Assembly (NCBI GenBank): GCA_032718565.1
Contig: JAVGVS010000097.1
Coordinates: forward strand, 1,400,902-1,464,901
Direction: 5' to 3'
Origin: Distichodus sexfasciatus
Taxonomy: Eukaryota > Chordata > Actinopteri > Characiformes > Distichodontidae
DNA length: 64,000 nucleotides
In this document: positions 52,086-63,269 of the stretch, piece after piece
Position numbering within the stretch: the first letter of the stretch is position 1
How the letters are laid out: each line of letters opens with the position of its first letter
The notes under the pieces: model-generated
Database searches by the model: none
Told to the model about the DNA's origin: nothing
The model's input: only the letters and a program-made list of their open reading frames with translations
Made by a program: the position numbers and the translations under genes

Positions 52086-53839
52086 AAGAGTCATTGAAGG
52101 ATTTGGACACCCTGCTTTTCTGTGGTTCCTTGCCCTGGAGATGCATCACATGAGTCTCAAACCTGACTCAGGACCTACAAAACAACTGCATCAGCAGAAC
52201 CTGGAACCTGATATGTGTAATCTTTCTGTAGTCTTTTTACACAGTCCTGTCAGAAGTGCATTACAAAAATCTGGGCGTGAAAAACCGAGCTCTTTGCCTC
52301 ACTAGAAAGTTATTTTTTTAAACAAGGGTTTGGGTCATGGTCAGAAACAGCAGTGGCATCTGTTAGGCCCGAAACACCTGCAGCTGCGGCCTGGACGGGA
52401 GAAAGTTTGGAGTGAGCTGTCCTGAAGTTATGTGGGTTTGTAACGTGCCGCTGAAAATGGAACAGGTCAACGCAGCACACCAGCATTTCGGCCCATTAAT
52501 AAAACAAAATTTATTTTCATTATTCTTTTTTAAATACGTCTGGTGACTGCACACGTTAAGTATTTGCGGCTCAGCATTATCTGAGCCAAAAATCACATAA
52601 TGGCAAAGCAAGGAAAAGAAGGCGAAAAGAAATGACGTACTTTTGAATATTGATTTCTTAAACGATGTATCCGGGGATAATGCCAACCATCACAAAACGA
52701 TTAATTTCATACAGCTGCCAGACTTTTTTAAAGGCATGCAGAGTCAAATTTGGCTAATGAAACGATCAATATCTCCGAGTATAAACCAATCGAACCATAT
52801 ACCACAATTAACCACACAGGGCGAGACACACGGTGGATTAATGCAAGACGTGAAATATCAGTGAACATTTGAATGGCTCGGCTGCCAAAACAGAAGGTAA
52901 GGATTCAATTATTTGAGCTCACCACATTCTCTGGCCAAATCAGGGCTCCGAAACCTAACTAAAAACATGACCAAATAAGCTGTTTATAATGAGAGCTATT
53001 CCTACCCCTAACCCCATAGCTGTCTCCTGCTCTGTTCTAGTGGGTAAGATTTACTGTTTGGTTGGGAGTTCAAAGCCATTTCAGTAAATTCTTTATTTAG
53101 GGAACGAGGACAGAAGAAGTGAACTGTACCCTTGTTATGAGCCGAAATGTTGTGTTTTTTCCCCCTCTTTTTTATTGCAGGCAATTAATAAGACAAGCAC
53201 TGGAATAGCCTCAAAGTTGGACCATGACTACCCAAGACCTGCTTAATGCATTAAATCATAATAAATTATGTACACTTCTGGGTGGGGGGTGGTCCAGGTA
53301 CAGGCAAGAGAGTGGAGAGGGAGAGGGTCAATTTTGGGTACTGAAGCCCCCTTCTCCATCAATATGGTCAGATGGGGTTCAGCAGAGTTTAAGAGATGGT
53401 TGAGAGTGATGAGAGAGAAAGTGGGAGAGAAATAAAGCGAGAGGGTAAAGGAGGACATGCCTCCATCTCGGCCTGGGATGCACTTCAGCCAATCACAGAG
53501 CAAGACTGCCAGCATCATGGCCACTGAGCGAACAGGGGTGAGAGTCCAGGGCATGAACTGATTCACACAAACCTCATATGACCCCATATCAGGAAAAAAG
53601 AGCTCGATTTACACAAATTTGGACGTGAAAATGTTTTGGAAACTGTTTTGATGTGGCAGTGGTAAAATAAAAGGACTGAACATTACTTTAGGTGCAGTTT
53701 TGGATGAATTCACCATAATGTTGGACAAGGCAGTATAAAAATAAGAAAAGCTGTGTATCTGTGTTGTGTCTGTGTGTGTGCATGCATGTAAGTGACATTC
53801 AAAATGAAATCCAAAAACACAAATTTATTCCACTCACTG
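52086..53839. other. long stretch without a recognised gene
   Basis: About 1.7 kb with few repeats. Frames: plus 52081-52305 and 52643-52864, minus 52363-52686 and 53243-53587. The last (114 codons, beginning MGSYEVCVNQFMPWTL) has a hydrophobic segment, but I cannot place it in a family or see splice sites. A GA-rich tract lies at 53300-53450. Confidence 0.35.
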
Positions 53840-53915
53840 CCAGATGCCATGGCAATGAGGTGATCTGGACTATACCTCTCAGTGGTCATAATGTTATGGC
53901 TGTATCTAATTATTA
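53840..53915 (+). mobile_element. DNA transposon end remnant
   Basis: GATGCCATGGCAATGAGGTG and the terminus CAGTGGTCATAATGTTATGG, as at 26739-26912. Confidence 0.5.
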
Positions 53916-53983
53916 GGATCATGTGGGTTGTGTCTTGCACAAGAGCTAAAAAAACACAATATTATTAAGTAACAGATTATTTG

Positions 53984-54082
53984 TCATGGCAGCACAGTGG
54001 TTAGCGCTGCTGCTTCACGGCAAGAAGGTCCTGGGTTCGATCCCCAGGTCGGCTGTGGAGTCTTTCTGTGTGGAATTTGCAT
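53984..54082 (+). mobile_element. DANA-like SINE, 5' part
   Basis: CATGGCAGCACAGTGGTTAG, B-box GGTTCGATCCC (54034-54044) and TTTCTGTGTGGAATTTGCAT; abruptly ended. Confidence 0.88.
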
Positions 54083-54095
54083 ACCAACTACTTTG

Positions 54096-54167
54096 TATAA
54101 GAGTACCTCAATGGTACTTTTACTGGTCCGGGATTTGAAGCGGCAATAGGTCAAACTCCTTAACCTT
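54096..54167 (-). mobile_element. SINE A, 5' fragment
   Basis: AGAGTACCTCAATGGTACTT, GGTCCGGGATTTGAAGC and CAAACTCCTTAACC. Confidence 0.7.
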
Positions 54168-54320
54168 AGCACACGCTCTTATCCAGAGCAACTTCCATTT
54201 CCTAATTTAAGGGAGAGTCTCCCTGAGAGCAACTTGAGCTTAAGGGTCTTGCTCAGGGACCCAATGATGGTAGTGCTGGAGATTGTGGATTCGAAGCCAC
54301 AACCTCTTAGAAGCTAGGCC
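54168..54320 (-). mobile_element. SINE B copy
   Basis: L2-like tail CACGCTCTTATCCAGAGCAA, then GGGTCTTGCTCAGGGACCCA, GGATTCGAAGCCACAACCTC. Confidence 0.85.
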
Positions 54321-54324
54321 TAGG

Positions 54325-54400
54325 GGCAGATGGTGGTGTAATGGTAAGGGTGTTCACCCTGTGATCAGTTGGTCGGCAGTTCGTATGCCACCTCCTGAAG
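54325..54400 (+). mobile_element. SINE A head, cut by the TTAA element
   Basis: GGGGCAGATGGTGGTGTAAT and GTGATCAGTTGGTCGGCAGT; it stops near the TTAA element and does not resume after it. Confidence 0.75.
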
Positions 54401-55002
54401 TTAAAGGTCCCATATTATGAAAAATTCACTTTTTCAGTTCTTTGGACATCCATTTGGTTCTGTACTGCCTGCACACACACTGTCAGAAATTGTGTGCTTA
54501 AACGAGCTGTTTAGATTTCTCTTCTACTTCTACGTCACAGTAGGGGGCATTTGAATAACTCCACCCTCCTCTCTGAGAAGCTCCGCCCACCAGGTAGAAC
54601 TGCTAGCGCTTCATGATCCGCCATGTTTTCTCACAAGCGCTAGTGTAGGAATCACAGTGAAGAAGTCTAGCGGCGGAGTGTTGTGTTGAACATGTACGGC
54701 CGTATGGATGGTCTGTTAGCAGCAGCCATGTGGATTATTTTCACGTGAGGTTAACGCTCGCCGTGCTGTCTACACCCCAGTTCTGGAGTGAGGGCCGTGT
54801 GTGGCCGGCAGCAGCTCATTTGCATTTAGGAATACTAATGAGAAATAGCCTGTTCTGAAAGGAACTGAAATGGACGAGTAAAAAGCAGGTGAAAATGCCT
54901 AATCTGAGAGGGATTTACACCAGACTACTTCAGAGACATGTTTAGTGGAGCTCGTAGACCTGTTTTAACTTGTTGATAAAATGCAGAATATGGGACCTTT
55001 AA
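54401..55002. mobile_element. 602-bp TTAA-flanked (piggyBac-type) MITE, intact ends
   Basis: TTAAAGGTCCCATATT at the left is exactly inverted at the right (AATATGGGACCTTTAA, allowing the C/T at the inner edge), including TTAA at both ends. From memory this terminus is common in fish non-autonomous piggyBac elements. Non-coding. Confidence 0.85.
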
Positions 55003-55142
55003 AGTCAGGGTTAGGTAGCTCTTACTTTATTAGGGGGACATGCAGTGGAACACTGTGTGGAACCCTATAGGAATCGTGCTGAATTATTATTTTTTTTTTT
55101 TCTGCCTTAAAACGCATTGTGGACAAAAAACTGTAGGACCTA
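55003..55142. other. spacer with poly-T
   Basis: Leads into the tandem repeat; ATAGGAATCGTGCTG then a T run. Confidence 0.4.
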
Positions 55143-56258
55143 TAGCTTTGAAATTTGGCAGGTAGGTCTGGTACTCCACCCACTACTCAGGCAAAAAAAT
55201 CTGCGCCAAAATAAGCTATTTTGCATTTTTCCAAAAAAAATTGCATTTTGCTTAATAACTTTTGAACTGTAGCTCTGATTCTCAAAAATCTTATATCATC
55301 TTATTCCTTGGGTTAAGACGAATCTTACACCCTCGAATCTATTTCTGCCATATTTGATTTTTCGCTAATTTGCATAAAATGAAAACCCATCTTTTGTGAA
55401 CTAGTCCCTGGATTTTTGTCCAATCTGCATGCAACTGGTATCATTTGAATCCCAAGACACTCTTCTTTAATTATTATCGAGCACATTTTTAAATTAGGTC
55501 TTCATTTTTCTGTAATATGCAAATAAATGTGGTCGGCTTGGCATAGGACTGCAACACCACACACCGAGTGTCATAGAAATACGGCTCTGGGTGGGCTACA
55601 GCTTTGAAATTTGGCAGGTAGGTCCAGGACCCCACCCTCTACTCAGGCAAAAAAAAAATTGCGCCACTCTGCCCAAACCCCAACAGTCCAAACCCCACCC
55701 ACTACTCAGGCAAAAAAAAAAAAATTGCACCACTCTGCCAGTTGTTGGCGCTATAATAAGCTATTTTGCCTTTTGCCTAATAGCTTTTGAACCATAGCTC
55801 AGATTCTCAAATTTCTTATTCCATCTTACTCTTTGGGTCAAGTCGAATCTTGATAGACCCTCGCATCTATTTCCGCCATATTGGATTTCTTGCTAATTTG
55901 CATAATATGTAAAACCATCTCTTGTGACCTAGACCTTGGATTTTTATCCAATCTGCATGCAACTGGCATCATTTGAATCCCAAGACACTCTTCTTTAATT
56001 ATTATTGAGCACATTTTTAATTTACATCTTCATTTGGCTGTAATATGCAAATAAATGCGGTGGGCTTGGCATAGGACTGCAATGCCACACACTGAGTGTC
56101 ACAGAAATCCGGTTCTGGATGGGCTACAGCTTTGAAATTTGGCAGGTAGGTCTGGTACCCCTCCCACTACTCAGGCAAAAAAAAATTGCACCACTCTGCC
56201 AGTTGGTGGTGCTATAATAAGCTATTTTGCGTTTTGCCTAATAAGTTTTGAACCATAG
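55143..56258 (+). repeat. ~0.46-0.53-kb tandem repeat, two units plus a partial
   Basis: AGCTTTGAAATTTGGCAGGT occurs at 55144, 55600 and 56128 (spacings 456 and 528). Shared blocks in each unit are TCTTTAATTATTAT(C/T)GAGC, CATGCAACTGG(T/C)ATCATT and GGCTTGGCATAGGACTGCAA. The second unit is longer because CCCACTACTCAGGCAAAAAA is itself duplicated (about 55632 and 55689). The third stops near 56258. The frame 55591-55797 is a by-product. Confidence 0.92.
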
Positions 56259-57487
56259 CACCCTAGATAAAAGGATGAAATGTGTCATTTTTCAACATCT
56301 GTCCACTTTGATTCGTCAAAAACTGATAAAGCTGCAAACTGCATGGCCCCGCTTGCACTGCTTGCAGTTATATTTGGTTATGTTATTGGTGGTCTCTTTT
56401 TGTGTAAAGCTGTTGTATGTTTATCTCTAAAGACCTCAGATGCAGATCCACACATTGCACGCCTGTGTTAGAATATCATAATTCTATATCACTTTTTCCT
56501 GGTCTCTGATTACATAAAGCTGTCATAAAGTATAGACAATATCCGCCCCACCAAAAGAGGGAGAAACAGCTGTAGCGAACAGAATATCTCTTCGACTGGC
56601 TCATTCATACTCTTAGTCCAGCTGTTTGCCTTTGTGTTAATGAACTGTCAGCGCACGCCACGTCATTGTGTGCCTGGATGAAAAACTGGGAAAAAATGCT
56701 ACTTGCACGCATCGTCGAGCCCTTGTTTAAAGAGCGCGCTCGGAGATTAATGAAAAACGTCTCAAAGTGCGTGCCAGTATTTATTTCATACATAAGTAAC
56801 AAAGAGCGTTCTTACAGGTGCCAGCGGTGTGTTAATCAGCTCAGAGTGGGCCGTGGGAGAGTGGACGTGCCATCGCCGTCACTGTTTTGAATAAGGTTTT
56901 ATTAAAAAGCACATTAAACTGAAATTGGGCTTTAAAAAAGACTGATTTATCCTATCACCGCGCTCCTTAGAAGTAGTTATTGTGCGAGTGAGGACCGCCG
57001 GACAATTAAATGATATAATATGTAGGAGAATGTGAGCAATTGTGGGAAAATATCATGGAAAATATTAGCAGGACGGAAAATATTACAGGTAGTTGGATTC
57101 CATGAGATACTGTAATAATATAACGCTTTTTGTTCTTCGCGATGACAAAACTTCCAGAAAAACATTAGATTTCTTCTGATCCCTCCTCCTCCTCCTCCTC
57201 CTCCTCTTTGCATGCCACTCTCTCTCGCTCTCTCTCTCTACCCCTCCCTGTCTGTCTCTCTCAAACACTTGCCTAATGAGTTGGTTTGGCTGCAGTTGTG
57301 TTATGGGCAAGAAAGAACATTATGACTTAACTTGAACTGACGAACTGAGGAACGAAGCATTCATCTGATTCACACAGGTCTCAGGAATGAGAAGGTGAAT
57401 GGGAAAGACAGAGAGTGAGAGAGAGAGAGACAGAGAACAAAGCCCATTAATGGAAAGTCTGGTATGGTAAACTCATATCCTATACAT
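56259..57487. other. no gene; simple repeats (CCT)n, (CT)n, (GA)n
   Basis: 56640-56890 is unmatched, with a clean frame 56666-56890 on plus overlapped by one on minus (56605-56802), so coding is doubtful. (CCT)n lies at 57182-57206, CT-rich at 57215-57262 and (GA)n at 57413-57430. Confidence 0.4.
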
Positions 57488-57552
57488 CAGCGTTTCTCAG
57501 TCCCAGTCCTTGCAGTACCAGTTTTGGCCACAATCTTACATATAGCACTTTT
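57488..57552. mobile_element. chimeric junction: F MITE start joined to TTAA MITE end
   Basis: CAGCGTTTCTCAGTCCCAGT opens an F element, then at about 57522 it switches to TTTTGGCCACAATCTTACAT and a right end ending TTTTAA, as at 44699-44731. Confidence 0.6.
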
Positions 57553-57604
57553 AATTGTCGTTAGCATTTACCCAGCGCTGTGAATTGAGTCTACTTTACA
57601 TGAA

Positions 57605-57860
57605 GTTTGGGGCAGCCGGTAACGTAACCGTGAGGAAGTTTGCCCAGCGACTGGAAGGTTTGAATACCGGACCAAGGAAGGCACCACTGCGGAACTCATG
57701 AGCAAGATACCATCCTCAAGCACTGCTGCCCATGTCAGCTGCCCACTGCTCCTTCACGGATGGGTCACATGCAGAAGTCACGTTTGGTTGTGGTGCACTG
57801 GGTCCTGTGCTGTGGTGTGTTCACAATGACAAATAATCACTCACTTTTCACTTTCATAAA
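57605..57860 (+). mobile_element. SINE A, full length
   Basis: GGGCAGCCGGTAACGTAACC, B-box GGTTTGAATACC, GAACTCATGAGCAAGATACC, GGTGTGTTCACAATGACAAA and tail CACTCACTTTTCACTTTC. Confidence 0.9.
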
Positions 57861-59894
57861 CCTACATGGAAATGAGCAATGAGGTTGTATGATTGCATAA
57901 AAAATATACATTTTACACGTTTTTTGTTAAATAATATGTTCCCAAAAATATTTACCATCCCTAAAATCTTTTTATTTCATAAATTGCAAATTTTTGCAAT
58001 TTCACCAACTAATATTGTCTCTGTAATCAAGTTGATAATACTGTTAATTTAATGCATTTTTCCCCTTTTTGTGTTTGGGCAGATACAGAGAGTGGAACTG
58101 AATTGCACCGCATAGGAGTGAAGAAGCACAGACCTGTTCCAAATCAAAAGATAATAAATAAAAAATGTATTAAATAAAAAATAAAGTCAAACTTTCAAGT
58201 TAAACTGCTCTTTTTAAGTCTTAAGCAATTTATTTAAAACGTTGTTAGCAGATTAAACAGGACGAGGGATGCATGGCGTGAAGAAACGCAGGAAGAGTGT
58301 GAGTGTGTGCTAGACAGTTGAGGTGGATAGCATGAGTGTATGCGTGCGAATGTGCCTGTGCATCAGTAAAGAGTGTGTGCATGTGTGTGTGTGTGTATGT
58401 GTGTGACAGAAGAAAGACAGCATGTGCACTAGAAAAGTTGGAGAGTGTGGAGGTAATTACCTGCAGCTGGTGGTGCTGGTGTATGTGTGTGTGTGTGTCT
58501 GTGTGTTTGAGGGTAAATCTGTAACCACATCAGAAATTATCCATAAAATTTACAGCTTAGGAAAGCCATGTGTGTGGCTCTTTAGCACCCTTTAACCCTG
58601 CCTTCCTTCTGTCTCTCTCTCTCTCCCTCTCAGCAGAATGGAAGGACATGGGGCCGTTGGAGTCGAAATGAACGAAAAGAAATCAAACCAGACCTCTACC
58701 CCCTCTCTTTTTAATAACAAACCCCCTTTTCTCTTACATATGGGCAGCATAAATCAATCTCGAGTCGTCGAAACGCAAAGCTAATGGGTCTGTTGTGCAA
58801 ACGTAAACCCAAACAATCATTAACTTCTTTACAGGAAAAGAAGGAGCAGAGCCGTCCATCCATCACCATAATAAGGGAGAATGACTTAAGAGATCAGGAC
58901 TGTGCATGTTATATAGAGACTGTATATGTCTGCGGCTAAATTGATAAAATATATCTGGGAGTGAAAGTACCACCCCCCCAAAAAAATAATAATTTCCACG
59001 AAAGACGAACATCTGAAAGGCATAAGTGAGTTTTTCTTCTTGCATGCCGGCCTGCGAAGGCTGGTGCATTACTGCAGATGAGTGGCAGCATTCAGAGGAT
59101 TTGAAAGTGTTTTGAAGTTTTGAAATTTCTGAAACTGTGTGTCATGTATTTCTGCATCAGCTTAGCGTCCTTCTGGACGAGATGTTTTGATTCTTCTGAG
59201 TCATAAAAAGATTCCTGGATATTCCTGGAAATTTTAAGAATCTCTAACTGGAGAATTATTTTCTACTCAAACATTGGTGACGGTGATCTAGTGGCATTCG
59301 AATCTTGGATAAATGAACCCACTCTGAACGCCCTACGCGTTTTTGTTGCGTTTTGTAGCACTGTTTAACGCCACTGTTAAATATATAATACACACACGCA
59401 CAAATATAAAAGAGGAAATAAAAAAACAAGGCTTGTGACACATGAAGGACAGTCTTTGTGCTGCACAGTTGGTTTTTTACATCACCCACTGAAGCTCATA
59501 ATAGTAATATTAACTTAACTTACCAGAATCATGGGACATATTCCGTCCTCCAGGACCTCAGCCGAACGTATAGAAGGCAAACACCAGATGTGATTTTATA
59601 TCAATTTCAATAACTGATCTCGCTAAAAGGCAGTGGCAGATATTATCTGTTGCTACTAAAAATTGCACCATAACAATAATTTCTACACACATCCACAAGC
59701 AAGTCAGTAGGTCTGGCATAGGGTCACTATTCATTAGGATCATACTTTAAAATAAAGGGTTAAAAAAGCACTAAAAATAATATGTTATTCAAAGGAATCT
59801 TATTTTGCATTCAGTTCTTCAAAGAAACTTCAACAGCATTAAAAGCTTCTGCAGAGATACTAATGAAGAAGCGATTTTTCTTAGAGTGTACTAT
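57861..59894. other. 2 kb without a recognised gene; (TG)n tracts
   Basis: (TG)n tracts at 58376-58405 and 58481-58507. 58620-58880 is repeat-free with ATAAATCAATCTCG and CAAAGCTAATGGG, a possible conserved element. Minus frames 58863-59069, 59256-59489 and 59558-59743 are unrecognised. Confidence 0.4.
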
Positions 59895-60145
59895 CCAAAA
59901 GCACAGTTAGGTTGATTGGCTACTCTAAAGTTCTCTTAGGTGTGAGTGTGTGTGTGTATAGATGGTTGTTAGTTTCTCAGTGTGCGTCTTTGAATGTGAG
60001 TCGATTGCCCCAGGGCTTTCAGTGGTTGTTGTACTCAATTCTCAAGTGTCAGTGCTTTGTGTTTGAGAAAAAGCGCTATATAAATGTAACTACTATTACT
60101 AACACTAATAATAATAATAATAAGAGGAAGAAGAAGAAGAAGATT
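59895..60145 (+). mobile_element. DANA-like SINE, 3' half with LINE-type tail and AAT/AAG tract
   Basis: TTGATTGGCTACTCTAAAGT, TTAGGTGTGAGTGTGTGTGT and AAGCGCTATATAAATGTAAC, then AATAATAAT and AAGAAGAAG. The 3' end differs from the GAATGAATG end of 28829-29162, so it is a distinct subfamily. Confidence 0.7.
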
Positions 60146-60737
60146 TAATGTCTTAAATTTCTTCAGAGTAATCAGAAGACAACATTGGTGAATGAGGCCT
60201 AATTTCTCTATTTTCACGATATTTGTGCTTCAATCCACATCCACAAGAGGGTGCTTCGATTGCTTCAAAAACATGGCTGTCTTCGGAGTGTGCTACCGTG
60301 CCAAAAGTCACACTCACAAGTCTTTTTATGAAGCCAGACTTCTGAAGAAATATAGAGGTCCCAACATGTTTTAGTTTGTTGTAAAGATGCCATATTTTAG
60401 AACAATCAGGAGTGGAAAATCTGTCCCAGTCTCCTGACATCTGCATTGCAGATTGAAGCCTAAATACAGCAACACCGCTTTACATCCTTTAATCGAAATC
60501 AGATCGATTAAACTGCATTTTTTATCTATACAGTACGTGAAGATTTTAAACAAACACAGACTTCTCAGAAACGAACCAAACTGAGAGCATCTCGGCAGAT
60601 AGAAATCTGATTTCGCTTGTGCGTTCACAAAGCGTGGTGATCAGCCAATCAGCCTTTTCCTTCCTTTTGAAAACATGGATGGTGAACAGTTAAAAAAGAA
60701 AGTGACCAAACAATGTTTTGTACACTAATGAGCAATG
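60146..60737. other. no gene recognised
   Basis: Overlapping frames on both strands (60192-60374 plus, 60153-60446 and 60371-60628 minus) have no motif. Confidence 0.4.
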
Positions 60738-60945
60738 CACAAATCCCAGGAACGGTAAAGGTACCACTGAGGTTAGCATGAGCAAGGTACCATCGCCAAG
60801 CACTGCTCGCTGGGTGCTGCCCATGTCAGCTGCCCACTGCTCCTTCGTGGATGGGTCAAAAGCACAGGTCACATTTGGTTGTGGTGCACTGTGTGCTGTG
60901 CTGTGTTCACAATGACAAATAATCGCTCACTTTCACTTTCAAAAA
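60738..60945 (+). mobile_element. SINE A, lacking most of the head
   Basis: CAAATCCCAGGAACGGTAAA, GTACCACTGAGGTTAGCATG, GGATGGGTCAAAAGCACAGG, tail AATCGCTCACTTTCACTTTC. Confidence 0.9.
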
Positions 60946-61710
60946 CAACCCAATATGAGCGGAAGTTGACTTTTCAAATGATCTCACAATGAGAATGCAA
61001 CAGGAACTGAGTCCCTTTTTCATTGGACTATTCTGCTAGTCCATTGGCTTCTTTAAAAATGACTTCATGTCAGAATTACATCCATCATACAATCACTGAA
61101 TGAACTTTTTTGCCACCAATGGCCCACACTGACATCACCTTATAGACACAGCATTCCAAAATGTTCTTTATTGGCAACCCAGAACCTTGTGTAACCCTCA
61201 AATGTGCCACAAAACAAACATGCTTTTGAAATTTCTGCTGAGGTGCAACTGCTTGAGGCAACCTTTTAGCTTTTGACCCTGATAATGGAAAATCTTGGGG
61301 AACCTAATACCGATGCCGGAGGATTTAAGCAGCGTAACAAAGGGAATTTGTTGGTGGAAGAGGCTATCTTGTCCCCGACATGATCCCCAGGGCTGTGCTA
61401 GATGGCGTCAGTAGGCTCTAGGAGGTAATGAGTGTGTTTGTTGTCGCAGGTGGACAAGTGTGTGAATCTCGGAAACAGCTGTAGTGAGCAGTGTAGATGT
61501 TCTGCTGGATTTTCTCTCTCTCGTATGTGTTTGTGTGTGAGAAAGAGAGCTATTCAAGGGCCTTTCTAAGTTTTGTTTTGCAGTTATGTATTGTAAACAA
61601 TTACGGTAAATGTGCTGTATTTTAATAACAGGAAATTACTGTACTTTTTAACACAAACTGTTTTTAAGTTGTTTCTTAGCAATATTCTGTAAAACCATAC
61701 AGGGCAGATA
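60946..61710. other. no gene seen
   Basis: Unmatched sequence; the part beyond 61560 is AT-rich. Confidence 0.4.
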
Positions 61711-62623
61711 TGTGACCCTCCATGGCAAAACCAGTCACTTTGCTCAAATTTCCAGTTAAAATTGAGTTATTATGTTTACATGAAAGGGCATAAATCAACC
61801 TTCAAAACTACCGTAGGCTACCGTAAATGCAAATGTAGCCACGTCCGCACCAAGCGTCCGCGAGTGCTACGTCGATAGTCAACTTCAAAGGCAGATTTCT
61901 CCGTTTCTCACTTGGCGTGACAGGAGAAACCCGACTCCTTCGAATGTTGATACCTATATGGAATGAATCGGACGACATATGACTGAGATATCAACATTCA
62001 AAGAAGTCGAGTTTCTCCTGTCACGCCAAAGGAGGAACGGAGAAATCTGCCTTTGAAGTTGACTATCGCCGTAGCACTCGCGGACGCTTGGTGCGGTCGC
62101 GGCTACGTTTGCATTTACGGTAGCCTACGCTGCATTCACAGCCACACAGGCTATGCACGCGCAGTAATCTACGAGGAAGTAATCTCTGAAAAGCCTGTGA
62201 GCTTTGGCTCGCAAGTAGCCTATACTTAATGTTAATGTTCAGTAATGTTAGCCCATAATGTTCGCACGATTGAGTCCATGCGACTGCTTCTGCCTTGGAA
62301 TGTGACATGTTCACCTCAATATTCTACAGTCCACTTGAAAGAGCCGGAGAAATATCTTCAATAGAGAAATATTGGAGTAGAGCGGTCAAAACAAGAAACT
62401 TTTAACATTCTGCTGGAATTGAATTCCTCACCTCAAGAAAGTCATGTTTTTAGGATGGAAAAGAGTAAGTTTTAATGCATTTATCCTAACAGTACAGTAT
62501 AGACCTTCCACTGTTTCAAAACACTGAAAACAAAAAATCCAAAATTTTAGTTCACGCAACATAAACATTTCTATCGGAAACCTCCGTTGCGACAAGCGAC
62601 CGGTTTTGCCGTGCAGAGTCACA
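61711..62623. mobile_element. 913-bp TIR element with TA flanks
   Basis: The left end TGTGACCCTCCATGGCAAAA (28-bp terminal repeat, 61711-61738) and its inverse at 62596-62623 agree at 23 of 28 positions. TA lies directly outside each end, fitting a Tc1/mariner-type TA target. It holds no transposase frame; the 83-codon frame 62063-62314 partly translates the palindrome. A 318-bp hairpin sits in its left half. Confidence 0.7.
61812..62129. repeat. 318-bp near-perfect palindrome
   Basis: CGTAGGCTACCGTAAATGCA at 61812 is matched by its inverse ending at 62129. The arms, about 140 bp each, continue with GCACCAAGCGTCCGCGAGTG, AGTCAACTTCAAAGGCAGAT and GGCGTGACAGGAGAAAC. I count only about a dozen mismatches by eye. 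The centre near 61955-61990 is unpaired. Confidence 0.9.
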
Positions 62624-62633
62624 TACGTGACAG

Positions 62634-62842
62634 TGGGTAACGTAACAGTTAGAGGCGTTAAGCAGTGTGATCGAGAAGGTTGCCACGTTTTGAATCCTGG
62701 TTAGTAAAGGTGACACTGAAATTGCTCATGAACAAGGACTGCTCCCCGGCACTGCCAAAAAGTTACACACTGCTCCTTCCTGAATGGTTCAAATGCAGAA
62801 GTGACATTTGATTGTGGTGCACTGTGTGCTGTGCTGTGTTCC
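62634..62842 (+). mobile_element. SINE A, forward half of a head-to-head pair
   Basis: GTGGGTAACGTAACAGTTAG, B-box TTTTGAATCC, then GGACTGCTCCCCGGCACTGC and GTGCTGTGCTGTGTTC. Confidence 0.85.
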
Positions 62843-62915
62843 TCAGTGGTACCTTTTCTGGTCTGGGATTCTAACTGACGACCTTTTGATAACGGGGTGA
62901 ACTTCCTTATAGTGT
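62843..62915 (-). mobile_element. SINE A, reverse 5' fragment
   Basis: CTCAGTGGTACCTTTTCTGG, GGGATTCTAACTGACGACC and TAACGGGGTGAACTTCC; joined directly to the forward copy. Confidence 0.75.
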
Positions 62916-63269
62916 GGGTTCATGATTTGCTCTGTACACAAAGCTAATAAGTGTAATCACAAATGAAAGATTTTAGGAGAGAATGGAAAGAGAGAGAGAG
63001 GAGTCTCTGTAGCGGAGATTTGGCTGAACCTCTGTTCCTCTTAAACAGCTGATTTCCTCCTCAACGTAAGCCTCGGGGCCGACTTTGTGTGTGCGCACAT
63101 CTCAAAATACAGCCTGCCCCCTTAAATTTTCCCAGTTCATCTCAGGACCCAGATTCTCATGGTCCTCGACCCCACACTGCAGCCAGCGGTCAGGGGTGTG
63201 TTCCTAAACGCCGGTGTGGTGCTAATAGCACTATAGCAACACTATGTAAGTTCCGCTATGCTTTTCTGT
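62916..63269. other. no gene recognised
   Basis: A GA-rich run lies at 62986-63002. The frame 63089-63361 enters the next element and is not a gene. Confidence 0.4.
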
